A model generated the notes under the pieces. That model was not told where the DNA came from, did no database searches, and saw only the letters and a list, made by a program, of their open reading frames with translations. Shown here one piece after another: positions 8,764 to 16,434 of a stretch of DNA of 64,000 bases (its first letter is position 1; the number at the start of each line of letters is the position of its first letter). Source of the DNA: CANLBN01 sp050633525 (GTDB lineage Bacteria > Pseudomonadota > Gammaproteobacteria > Pseudomonadales > Cellvibrionaceae); NCBI GenBank assembly GCA_050633525.1, contig JBOEGR010000009.1, positions 86,722 through 150,721 on the forward strand. Reading direction: 5' to 3'. A program made the position numbers and the translations under genes.

Positions 8764-10176
8764 CTACCGCTCGGGTCGCTCGAATGAGCCACCTTGAATG
8801 GGCGAGCCATTTTGAATTTGTGTGCCTGGGTCAATGGCCGTACCGGGTAATGTGGTGGGCTGCCCTTGAGGGCCAAAGCCTCCTGGTGATGTGCCGCCTC
8901 TGACTCTACCGCCTCCGGTTCTACCGTTTATACGACCTCCTGGTGCGGTTCCTGATGCTCCGCCACCTTGGCTTGGATTGAGTAATAAGGAACCCGCGTC
9001 TTTACCTCCTTTATCGCCTCCTTTGTCGCCGCCGCTGGCACCTTTATCTCCACCACTAGCGCCTTTATCGCCACCGCTTCCTCCTTTACTTGTGTCCTTG
9101 CTGCCACCGCTACCACCTTTACTTGTATCTTTGCTGCCGCCACTGCCTCCCTTGCTTGAGCCTTTGCTGGAACCGCTACCGCCTTTATTCGCCCCTATCG
9201 CGCCTCCTTTGCTACTACCTTTTGTGGTGCCTACTTTATTGCCGCCACCACTCGCTCCTTTATTACTACCAATACTGCCTTTATTATTTCCTTTAAGACC
9301 AATGCTGCCATTCTTGTTGGCACCTGAGCCGCCTTTATTTAATCCAATACCGCCTTTATTGCCAGTAGAATTGCCTTTGTTAATACCAATGCTGCCTTTA
9401 CCGCCGTCTTTATTGCCACCATCTTTATTACCGTTAATATTGCCCCCAAAGAGAGAGCCTTTTTCGCCCCCTTTATTATTACCGCCGGGGCTAGGGCTAC
9501 CTTTATTCGCACCTGTATTACCGCCTGCATTGCCGCTAATGTTACCGACAAAAACGGAACCTTTACCTCCCCCGTTATTTCCAGTGGGTCGAGTACCATT
9601 AGGCCCGCCGCCTGCATTGCCACTAATGTTACCGACAAAGACGGAACCTTTATCCCCACCGCTGGGGCTAGTGCCATTGATGTTGCCGCCATTATTGCCG
9701 ACGAAAACAGAACCTTTGTCACCCCCGCCGTTGCCTCCGGGTGCACCGGTACGGCCGCCATTATTACCGACAAAAACAGAACCTTCTCTGGGAGTTTGCC
9801 TCGGTCCTGAGTTGCCTAGCTCTTTATTTAATTCTTGCTGTTCAAGTCCGGGAGTTTGTTCAATAGGGTTAGCATTGTTGATAGCGTTATTAAGATTGTT
9901 ATTAGAATCTAGCCCTTGAGGTGTATTCAGTGATTTATCATTCTTAATACTATTGCCACTTTTATTACCCACATTATCTTGTAAAAATAAAATCCTACCG
10001 ACAACGGGGTTATTTCTATCAATAGGAGAGTTATTTTGAGTTTGCGATGAATTCGTATCGGCTTCAATATTATTTTTATCGGACTGGTTTTGTGCATCCG
10101 AACCTAAAGTATTCAATATTAAAATAGACAGTAGAAGAGCCCGACAATGTGTTTTATTTTTTTTTCGAGTGTTCAT
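8764..10176 (-). CDS. Secreted Gly-rich repeat protein with GSVFVGN repeats
   Basis: 470 aa with a signal peptide (about 1-28). An Asn/Gln-rich region (30-130) comes first. Next are four copies of (E/K)GSVFVGN(N/I) plus a degenerate KGSLFGGN, spaced by Gly/Asn-rich linkers. A long run of NKGG, SKGG and DKGASGG units follows, and then a Gly/Pro-rich tail. The sequence is low-complexity and probably disordered or fibrous. It may be a surface or matrix polymer, or a substrate for the neighbouring protease or HTTM pair. It starts 5 bp after the 403-aa secreted protein gene, whose mature N-terminus carries a related FVG(T)IN motif. The DNA repeats make this gene prone to length change and mis-assembly. 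No known family was recognised. Confidence 0.78.
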   Translation of the reverse strand: MNTRKKNKTHCRALLLSILILNTLGSDAQNQSDKNNIEADTNSSQTQNNSPIDRNNPVVGRILFLQDNVGNKSGNSIKNDKSLNTPQGLDSNNNLNNAINNANPIEQTPGLEQQELNKELGNSGPRQTPREGSVFVGNNGGRTGAPGGNGGGDKGSVFVGNNGGNINGTSPSGGDKGSVFVGNISGNAGGGPNGTRPTGNNGGGKGSVFVGNISGNAGGNTGANKGSPSPGGNNKGGEKGSLFGGNINGNKDGGNKDGGKGSIGINKGNSTGNKGGIGLNKGGSGANKNGSIGLKGNNKGSIGSNKGASGGGNKVGTTKGSSKGGAIGANKGGSGSSKGSSKGGSGGSKDTSKGGSGGSKDTSKGGSGGDKGASGGDKGASGGDKGGDKGGKDAGSLLLNPSQGGGASGTAPGGRINGRTGGGRVRGGTSPGGFGPQGQPTTLPGTAIDPGTQIQNGSPIQGGSFERPER

Positions 10177-10181
10177 TGTTT

Positions 10182-11393
10182 TTACCTGTATTGAATTTTT
10201 TGATAGGCACTTTTTCCAATAATAAAGCCGTCTTTGTTAATCGCAACAATACGCCATTGATATGCTTTGCCTTTTTGAAGATGCTTTAGTGCGATTTTAG
10301 TGAGTGCAGACGATGTCTTTTCACTGGGTAGTAGCACGCCAGAAGACAGTGTGTGTCCTTGTGTGTCAGGCTCATTGGTGGAAATAGAGTCACTGCCAAT
10401 ATTCGGTAGGTTATTCTGTTTTGTTTCATAAATTTCAATTTGATACGTGTTGGCACCCGTAATTCCCTGCCAACTAAATACAGTGCCTTCGTCAATACGG
10501 CTGTTGGGCAATGGCGAGGTTGTTAAGATAGTCTGTAAAACAATATTGGCTGCATTACTCGGTATAACAGAATAGCGTAACTCTAAATCCTCAAATGCAT
10601 CTTCGGGTGAGATAATTCTCAGGCGTAGAGTATAATTACCTACTAAGTTACTAGGTAGCCGAGGGCTTTCAATAACAATATTGCGCCCAGCCCCCAAAAA
10701 CTGACGAACAGTTGCTAGGCGTGTAAAGATAGGTGTACCAGATGTACTAATAGGTGTTGCAATCTCCCATACCGCTTGAAACAAGCCCGTTCCACCATGG
10801 CTAATCTCAGCGTAAGCTGATAATGCTTCGTCTACCTTTATAACCTTACTTAAGTTTTTAGTATTAAAACGTAAATCAACTTGAGATAGTGATAATGTGC
10901 CGCTATTAGAGCTAGTGACACGCAGTGTTGCAACAGCGGTACTGTTGGGTATTGTTCCGCCGCTCTCGTCGGTAAAGGTGCGAACATATTGTATAAGAGT
11001 CACGTTATTTTGCTCTACAGCAGCCAAAACACTGCGAGGTATTTGTAGTGACTCTCTAATGGTAAAAGCATTAAGTGTGCCTGCGATTAAAGTAGATGAC
11101 ACGCGTCGGTTATTGGTAGCAATTACATTTTGTCCTACAAAAAATTGCCCTTGGCTTGAAAAAACATTGTAGGGTTGGCCCGGCGTATTAGAACCTGCGC
11201 TATCAGAAGAACCGCTCCAAGTAATACGAGTGGTGCTAACTTGGTTGCTTTTAACGGTGCCTGTGCCTTGCGGGCTGGCATTAATGGTACCGACAAAGGT
11301 AGCACTCGAAAGTTGCGAAAAAAAGGAGAGGGCCAAGGTGCCAATCGCCATGGCTAATCTTTTATTTGTAGTCATTGTTGTTTTTCTCATCAT
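10182..11393 (-). CDS. Secreted protein of unknown function with C-terminal fibronectin-like region
   Basis: 403 aa. ATGs at 11393 and 11390 both follow a good AAGGGGA ribosome site. The signal peptide ends near SSA, so the mature chain begins close to TFVGTINASPQGTG. The middle is beta-rich. The last ~110 residues (PNSRIDEGTVFSWQGITGAN, YQIEIYE, KAYQWRIVAINKDG) resemble a fibronectin type III-like sandwich used in surface proteins to display a value from a string-like repeat. It begins 8 bp after the barrel-protein gene and ends 5 bp before the Gly-rich gene, so all three should be one transcript. Function unknown. Confidence 0.75.
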   Translation of the reverse strand: MMRKTTMTTNKRLAMAIGTLALSFFSQLSSATFVGTINASPQGTGTVKSNQVSTTRITWSGSSDSAGSNTPGQPYNVFSSQGQFFVGQNVIATNNRRVSSTLIAGTLNAFTIRESLQIPRSVLAAVEQNNVTLIQYVRTFTDESGGTIPNSTAVATLRVTSSNSGTLSLSQVDLRFNTKNLSKVIKVDEALSAYAEISHGGTGLFQAVWEIATPISTSGTPIFTRLATVRQFLGAGRNIVIESPRLPSNLVGNYTLRLRIISPEDAFEDLELRYSVIPSNAANIVLQTILTTSPLPNSRIDEGTVFSWQGITGANTYQIEIYETKQNNLPNIGSDSISTNEPDTQGHTLSSGVLLPSEKTSSALTKIALKHLQKGKAYQWRIVAINKDGFIIGKSAYQKIQYR

Positions 11394-11401
11394 GTATCCC
11401 C

Positions 11402-13447
11402 TTAAAGGCTCTCTTCTATTCTTGGTCGGTTAACATCCCAATAAAAGTTGAGATCCAAAAAGATTTCATAAAAATCCGAGTCATCATCAAAACTGGAGCG
11501 ATCATCGGTATCGCTGTAAGAACCTCTGAGGCGTAAGTCTATACCGGGGAATAGGTCTTTGGCGCGTAGCAATTGTTTAGACAGCGATGCCCCTAATACG
11601 AATCGATCAAATTCATCGGTAGGTGGCCCGCTGATTTCATCTTCTATTTGTTCATAGTTAATCGCAAAGTAAGTATTAATGCCCACACGTCTGAAGTTAG
11701 AATTGAAATTTAAATTGTATATCAATTCGTCGTAGCGAAGATTTGTCTCGTCTTCTTTCGTTGTGCTCGATGTAATATCGACACCGATAGAATGTGATTC
11801 ATTAAAGTTAAAATTACTACTGAAAATAGCTGACTGTGTTGAGCTATCCGATTGTATAAGTGGGTTGCTATCGAGTTCATCATCACTCAATGTTAATGAC
11901 CAGCTGCCACGTTTATAAACAAACTCACTGAATAGCTCTATATAACGTGTTTCATTTTCGTTTTCGGGCAGGGGAGCCAGCAGTTGATCTAGTTCTACAC
12001 CCTCTTGGTTTTGTTTAGAGGCACCATAACTTAAGCGATAGGTAGGTATGCCCAAGAGAGAGTGCTTATCACTGGTCGCATTTGCTTGGGTATATTCTAT
12101 TATGAGTGATGCGCTAGTTGTGTTGATTGTCGAATCGAAACGGTCGTCTAGATTGTCTTCTTCATAAGCTAGTATCAGTTGTGATAGCCAAGGGCCTTTA
12201 GATAGGTTGTTAGTGAGTTGTGTAAAATCTCGATCCGATGCAAGGTGGCTATTGGATAAGGAATAAAAATTAGGCTCGACGATAATTTTTTCTAAACTGA
12301 TATCCCAAAATACCGGTGTTTCGCTACTCCCTATTGCTTGGGCAGCGTATTGAGTAATAAAGCGATAGGCGTTATCGCGCTCTTTATCAAGGCCGGTACT
12401 ATCACCATCAAAATCGAATTCAGATTGAGCTGCTTCTATCCGTACGCGTAGTGCTTTATCCAGTAATTGGCTATCAAGTGCAATGCTTGTTGCCTCCCCT
12501 GATGACTCCTCAACCGGTATACCCATAGTGAAATCTTCATCCTTACGTTTGCCAGAAATATAACTGGTAGAAAAAGTCAGTAGTTCAGGGTTATTACTGA
12601 AGGGTTGATAATCCAACGTGATGCCACTGGTGCGGTTATCCTCATCTTCGACGCCTAGGCCTCGGGTAAAACCTTGTAAATCGCCCGTGCGGCTACTGAA
12701 TATTTGTAACGCACTATTGAGTGAAGGAAGAGTGAAGCGGCCTGATAACCCGCGTCGATTAAAACCGTTATAGATCAAGCTGTTATGATTAATGGCATGG
12801 TGGCCAACATCAAAGTGGGTGTTTTTTCCAAGGTCGATACCTAAGAGATATTCGCCAAGATCAACTTGTTCTCCTCGCACTGAGTTTTCTTCGGCTTCGA
12901 CATAGAGTAAATCGCCCGTAAAGTTTAGCGCTGCATTTTCATTGCTTGCGGTGTAGGTGATATTTGCAGAACCATCAGCGCCATATTCTGTTACATCAGG
13001 TTCTCCCTCAGAAGAATCACTATCGGCGAGATAATAATTGTTGATGGAGGCACCAATGCTCAGTTGCTGTTCTCTAAATGTGGCAGACTGGCGTATTTCA
13101 AATGTCCAATTACCCAGCTCAATAATATCCCCATTGACTGCATATTCCACCAATCTCATTTCGTGCACCCCGACCACTAATGGACTTGGGGGCGTAAAGA
13201 TAATTAAACGATCGTCAACTCTCACCATGGATGAAACATCGATAGAATCAATTTCTAAAGCCAGTTGTGTGGTAATGTTGTCCAGAATATTGAAGGGGAA
13301 CTCGATTTTTATTTCTTGTTTGGCTTCCCTAAAATGTTGATTTTCTGGAGGCAGTAGTACAAGGTTTAATGTTGCTGCTTGCACTGGTGTTACAGAAACC
13401 AGAAAGCAATAAGTGAGTAGGATAGTAGTACAAGTTTGCCGTAACAT
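11402..13447 (-). CDS. Predicted outer-membrane beta-barrel protein with N-terminal Ig-like domain
   Basis: 681 aa. It has a signal peptide (about 1-24, ending VQA) and an N-terminal Ig-like domain (about 35-115, with RLIIFTPPSPLVVGVHEMRL). A long series of amphipathic, Tyr/Ser/Asp-rich strands follows, ending in YEIFLDLNFYWDVNRPRIEESL, as expected of a barrel. The start is supported by AAGGA seven bases before ATG. The segment containing HNSLIYNGFNRRGLSG, LPSLNSALQIF, GLGVEDEDNRTSGI and FSTSYISG aligns by eye with the 567-aa protein at 16435-18138, so they are paralogues. It is the first gene of the nine-gene run. A role in secretion or display of the downstream Gly-rich protein is possible but unproven. 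Confidence 0.75.
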   Translation of the reverse strand: MLRQTCTTILLTYCFLVSVTPVQAATLNLVLLPPENQHFREAKQEIKIEFPFNILDNITTQLALEIDSIDVSSMVRVDDRLIIFTPPSPLVVGVHEMRLVEYAVNGDIIELGNWTFEIRQSATFREQQLSIGASINNYYLADSDSSEGEPDVTEYGADGSANITYTASNENAALNFTGDLLYVEAEENSVRGEQVDLGEYLLGIDLGKNTHFDVGHHAINHNSLIYNGFNRRGLSGRFTLPSLNSALQIFSSRTGDLQGFTRGLGVEDEDNRTSGITLDYQPFSNNPELLTFSTSYISGKRKDEDFTMGIPVEESSGEATSIALDSQLLDKALRVRIEAAQSEFDFDGDSTGLDKERDNAYRFITQYAAQAIGSSETPVFWDISLEKIIVEPNFYSLSNSHLASDRDFTQLTNNLSKGPWLSQLILAYEEDNLDDRFDSTINTTSASLIIEYTQANATSDKHSLLGIPTYRLSYGASKQNQEGVELDQLLAPLPENENETRYIELFSEFVYKRGSWSLTLSDDELDSNPLIQSDSSTQSAIFSSNFNFNESHSIGVDITSSTTKEDETNLRYDELIYNLNFNSNFRRVGINTYFAINYEQIEDEISGPPTDEFDRFVLGASLSKQLLRAKDLFPGIDLRLRGSYSDTDDRSSFDDDSDFYEIFLDLNFYWDVNRPRIEESL

Positions 13448-13698
13448 AATATTTTCCTTAACTGACAGGCCTCATTATTTTTGTAGATATCGTTTGGGTG
13501 AGTAGTAGCAAACGGCGGCTCTTAAAATAGCAATATAAATCGATTGGAATCTTGGCTTTTATAGGCGGTATTAATAGAATTGAGTATAACGATTAATCTT
13601 GGCGCGAATAATAGCTAGAAATAGTTAGTAAAAATGTATTCTCTCAATCTACTTTTTGTTGTGTTGACTTCCATGTCTTGCCCCCTATAGCTTCCTAT

Positions 13699-14067
13699 TT
13701 ATTTAACAACAATGACACAGCCTTTTTTCCAGCCCAATTGATTTTTCATGTTGACTGCATTAGTAAACACCTCAGTACCATTGCCGACCACTTTCTTCTT
13801 GCCCTCTTTACATGTCAGTGATGCTTTATTTAAGCCCGCTGTTTTGTAGTAGCCTTTTGAAAGCGCATCAACATGCTTACCTTTTTTGAACGTTTTAATC
13901 ATAGCGGTATAGCAAGCGGACTTAATATCACCTGCGCTCCATGTTACCCAGTGCACGCCGCTATTGCTGCCAGCTGAACAATAAGGTTTTTTAGATGCTG
14001 CTTGTGCAGGTAAGGTTGAACTGATCAGTACCGCTAGCAATGCGCTCGTTAAAATAGGTGTTTTCAT
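13699..14067 (-). CDS. Small secreted four-cysteine protein, unknown function
   Basis: 122 aa from the ATG at 14067. AGGAG at 14079-14075 lies seven bases upstream, favouring this start over the longer frame to 14151. A clear signal peptide (LISSTLPAQA) leaves a basic mature chain of about 99 residues. It has four Cys (PYCSAG, SACYTA, LTCKEG, KGCVIV), compatible with two disulphides, and is rich in Lys. It stands alone between the barrel locus and the LuxR-type gene. Size, charge and Cys content fit a small extracellular effector, inhibitor or antimicrobial, but nothing specific is recognised. Confidence 0.72.
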   Translation of the reverse strand: MKTPILTSALLAVLISSTLPAQAASKKPYCSAGSNSGVHWVTWSAGDIKSACYTAMIKTFKKGKHVDALSKGYYKTAGLNKASLTCKEGKKKVVGNGTEVFTNAVNMKNQLGWKKGCVIVVK

Positions 14068-14210
14068 TATCATTCTCCTAAAATTTAAATTATTGGTTTG
14101 ATTCCATAATGGATTCAACGATAGGTCGAGGCCTCCGTTTATTTTGTTCAATATTTAAAATAATGTTATTGACTACAGTAGGAGAGTTTGCAATTAATAT
14201 ACGAATAACA

Positions 14211-14256
14211 CATCTGATATATAGAGTAATGGCGCATAGTGCATTTGATATATAGA
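14211..14256. promoter_or_regulatory. 15-bp direct repeat pair upstream of the four-Cys protein gene
   Basis: The motif CAT(C/T)TGATATATAGA occurs at 14211-14225 and 14242-14256, one mismatch, start-to-start distance 31 bp (about three helical turns). It lies about 145-190 bp before the start of the minus-strand gene at 14067. It could be a tandem regulator site. No protein can be assigned. The rest of the 14068-14390 gap shows no gene. Confidence 0.4.
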
Positions 14257-14340
14257 CAAACAAAAGGGAGGGTGCTAAAACAATATAGTGCTAAGTAGAG
14301 AGCAGGGTATATGGAGCTGAGTAGTATGGGGCGGATAATC

Positions 14341-14396
14341 TTAGGGGATGGTCTTAAGGGGTAGTTCTAGGGATGGTTTTAGGGATAGTTCTAGGG
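14341..14396. repeat. Imperfect ~25-bp tandem duplication spanning the end of the LuxR-type gene
   Basis: GGATGGT(C/T)TTA followed by GG(G/A)TAGTTCTAG appears twice in succession with small differences, about 24-25 bp per unit. The stop codon (TAG at 14391-14393, minus strand) of the LuxR-type gene falls in the second copy. Seen by eye; there is no evidence of function. Confidence 0.5.
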
Positions 14397-15563
14397 AATA
14401 GACGCAATCAAGCTAATTAAGCTAGCTTGGCGATTGGTGTCAGTTTTTTCAAAGATGGTTTGTAGTTGTACGCGCACCGTGCCAACTTTGCGGCCAAGAA
14501 TATCGGCGGCTTCTTGTAAGGAGCGGTCTTCCGCTAAACAAACAGCTAAAGCAGCCTCTGCGGGGGTAAGGTTAAATAAGTCCTCTAGCATATCTGTTGA
14601 ATAGTTGGGTTTATCCACTAGGCTGCCAAGTGTGATCATCACACTTTTTTTGGACGGGATCTTTGCGGTGTAATAAGGTCGATTAATCGAAATATTATCT
14701 TTCTTTTCTTCTAGTGCTTGTAGCTGAAGTCGCGTTGTCACTGCCAAAACAGATAAGTCATTCTTTTCACCGCCTAACTTAATGGCGATACGGCGAAAAC
14801 TAGTCTCACTTGAGGGTTGGCCTAGTGCCTCATCAATTGATTGATGCAAGCGCGTATTTTCTGCTCCATTGCGGCAAATAATACGATTGTTTTTGATTTT
14901 GAAGGCCTTCGTTTCATTCATAATTTCCTCAGCCTTTTTGTTGCAGATAACAACATCATGAAACTCATCGACTACCAATATACCCGAGTCTAAGTGATCC
15001 AATACCGCATGTTGTATCGTCTTCAATTTTGCTGAGCCGATAATGGTTTTATGAATATAGGTGGCCTTTTTAATATGAGGCGCATACCGCTCTAGTGTGG
15101 CTTCATCCTCTGCGCTAAAAGCCGGTTGATTTCGGCCCCTAAAAAAGCAAATGCCAGACCAGTCATCGGTGCCATCGGTCATAAAAGACGTGAGCATTTG
15201 TGACATGTCGACAGGGTCTCGAATTTCTTTTTGCATGGCTGATGCACGCAATACCTCAGGGTCAATTACTCTACTATCGGCATAGATTTCGTCTAGGTGT
15301 GAGATACCGTAATTGGCGACGGGGTCTTCGGCTAAGTAGCGGCGAAAGCGGCCAGAGGTAATATCGTGTGCTTTAGGGTCAAAGCCAATGCTACAGGCAA
15401 ATGAAAAATAGAAGTCTTGGGAGTCGATATAGAGCATTTGTACCTTCTCAGCATTGAGGTCTTCACATAATGCTTCTAAGGCGTAGGGCCAGCGATCTGG
15501 ATTTAATGAGGCTTCATATAAGAGCTCAATATTGTGTGAGAATCGCGTAATATCTGTTGTCAT
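14391..15563 (-). CDS. LuxR-type helix-turn-helix transcriptional regulator
   Basis: 390 aa. The C-terminal ~60 residues form a LuxR/GerE HTH (LTPAEAALAVCLAEDRSLQEAADILG, then KVGTVRVQLQTIFEKTDTNRQASL). The N-terminal part is an uncharacterised sensor-like region (about 1-310) with no membrane helix and no recognisable autoinducer-binding domain, although PAS/GAF-like character is possible (SGILVVDEFHDVVICNKKAEEIM at about 190-215). It stands alone on the minus strand, upstream of the four-Cys protein gene and divergent from the CARDB-like gene at 15858. Either could be a target, by position only. Confidence 0.87.
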   Translation of the reverse strand: MTTDITRFSHNIELLYEASLNPDRWPYALEALCEDLNAEKVQMLYIDSQDFYFSFACSIGFDPKAHDITSGRFRRYLAEDPVANYGISHLDEIYADSRVIDPEVLRASAMQKEIRDPVDMSQMLTSFMTDGTDDWSGICFFRGRNQPAFSAEDEATLERYAPHIKKATYIHKTIIGSAKLKTIQHAVLDHLDSGILVVDEFHDVVICNKKAEEIMNETKAFKIKNNRIICRNGAENTRLHQSIDEALGQPSSETSFRRIAIKLGGEKNDLSVLAVTTRLQLQALEEKKDNISINRPYYTAKIPSKKSVMITLGSLVDKPNYSTDMLEDLFNLTPAEAALAVCLAEDRSLQEAADILGRKVGTVRVQLQTIFEKTDTNRQASLISLIASIP

Positions 15564-15857
15564 GGCATGTCTACGGTTGTTATTTTAGATTTTGACCCAT
15601 CCTCCATTATTGCTGAACACCATTCCTAACTATTGCTCATAGCCCCATTCTATAGAGAGCCCTTGCTGCTGACCAGCCCTCATTTTTGATCACTTTTGTT
15701 TGACTCTCTTGCCTGTACCCTGCCTAGTGATAGGGTCTTTGCGTTGATAAAGGGCATGTTGTTATTTATTTGAACATTCTGAAGCAGTGGCTCGACTCAG
15801 TATTATCAATGGCTGTTATAGGGCCGCTAGAGAGCAAAATAGCTTCAGGAGAACGAG

Positions 15858-16316
15858 ATGATATTCCTAACAAAACCAAGCCAAATCATATTATTCACCA
15901 TTACCATCGCCGTATTGGCAGTATCCATTTCGGCTAAGCCCATATTAGAGACATTACAGGCTGACTTACTGCCGATTACTAATAACTTTAAAGATAACGG
16001 CGTTATCTTTGTGGTTAATCAGGGAGCGCTAAAGAGTGAAGCAACATGGCTGACCTTACAGTGTCATGGTGATTGCCCGCATTACCCGAGCCTTGAGTCT
16101 TATCGTCATCCGCTATTTCCTGACAGCATTGCCATACGCATTCCTCCCTTGAAATCAGGTCAGGTATTCAAGCATAAGCTTGCCTTTTGGAAAACGGTGA
16201 GTATTCATTCAGGCCAAGCAGAGATGCAATTTCTTGTCGATAGAGATAATAAAGTGGACGAATCAGATGAGGAAAATAACCAGAAGAGTGTGATTTTGTC
16301 GAGTAAAAAACGATAA
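15858..16316 (+). CDS. Secreted CARDB-like protein (paralogue 2)
   Basis: 152 aa with a signal peptide (about 1-27, ending SISA). One CARDB-like domain shows DLLPITNNF, the Cys pair in LQCHGDCPHYPS, then FKHKLAFWKTVSIHSGQAEMQFLVD and DESDEENNQ. It starts after AGGAGAACGAG at 15848-15857. It closely resembles the first domain of the 344-aa protein at 34996-36030 (PEHPS...Y..P.FP...I.VP.LK.G), more so than the protein at 6573-7127. It is convergent with the barrel-like gene. Function unknown. Confidence 0.78.
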   Translation: MIFLTKPSQIILFTITIAVLAVSISAKPILETLQADLLPITNNFKDNGVIFVVNQGALKSEATWLTLQCHGDCPHYPSLESYRHPLFPDSIAIRIPPLKSGQVFKHKLAFWKTVSIHSGQAEMQFLVDRDNKVDESDEENNQKSVILSSKKR

Positions 16317-16338
16317 GGTAAAAATAAAAGAACAAAGC

Positions 16339-16398
16339 GCTTAGAGTTGAGGAATTAGGTCGCTAGAGTTTAGGAATTAGTCAGCTAGAGTTTAGGGG
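16339..16398. repeat. Three-unit ~22-23 bp tandem repeat between convergent genes
   Basis: Units start at 16339, 16362 and 16384, each GCT(T)AGAGTT(T/G)(A)GG(AATTAG...). The third is cut short. The array lies between the convergent CARDB-like and barrel-like genes. It resembles the short tandem repeat at 14341-14396 in layout (3' of a gene, TTAGG/CTAG-rich). No role is evident. Confidence 0.6.
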
Positions 16399-16434
16399 TG
16401 CATTAAAAAAGCAAGATAAAAATAAAGCAGTGAT

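Noticed and set aside
8757..8876. N-terminal extension of the 185-aa HTTM partner
   Set aside because: It overlaps the Gly-rich coding sequence. An ATG at 8756 directly after its stop is the better start.
9339..9773. Second minus-strand frame inside the Gly-rich gene
   Set aside because: Alternate frame of the repeat DNA, without export signal or neighbour logic.
8890..9790. Regular repeats resembling a CRISPR array
   Set aside because: Repeats are coding, unequal in length and in frame with a Gly-rich protein. No spacer structure or cas genes.
8891..9919. Long plus-strand Pro/Leu-rich frame opposite the Gly-rich gene
   Set aside because: It is the complement of the Gly-rich codon repeats. 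The minus-strand frame has a signal peptide and lies in a co-directional operon.
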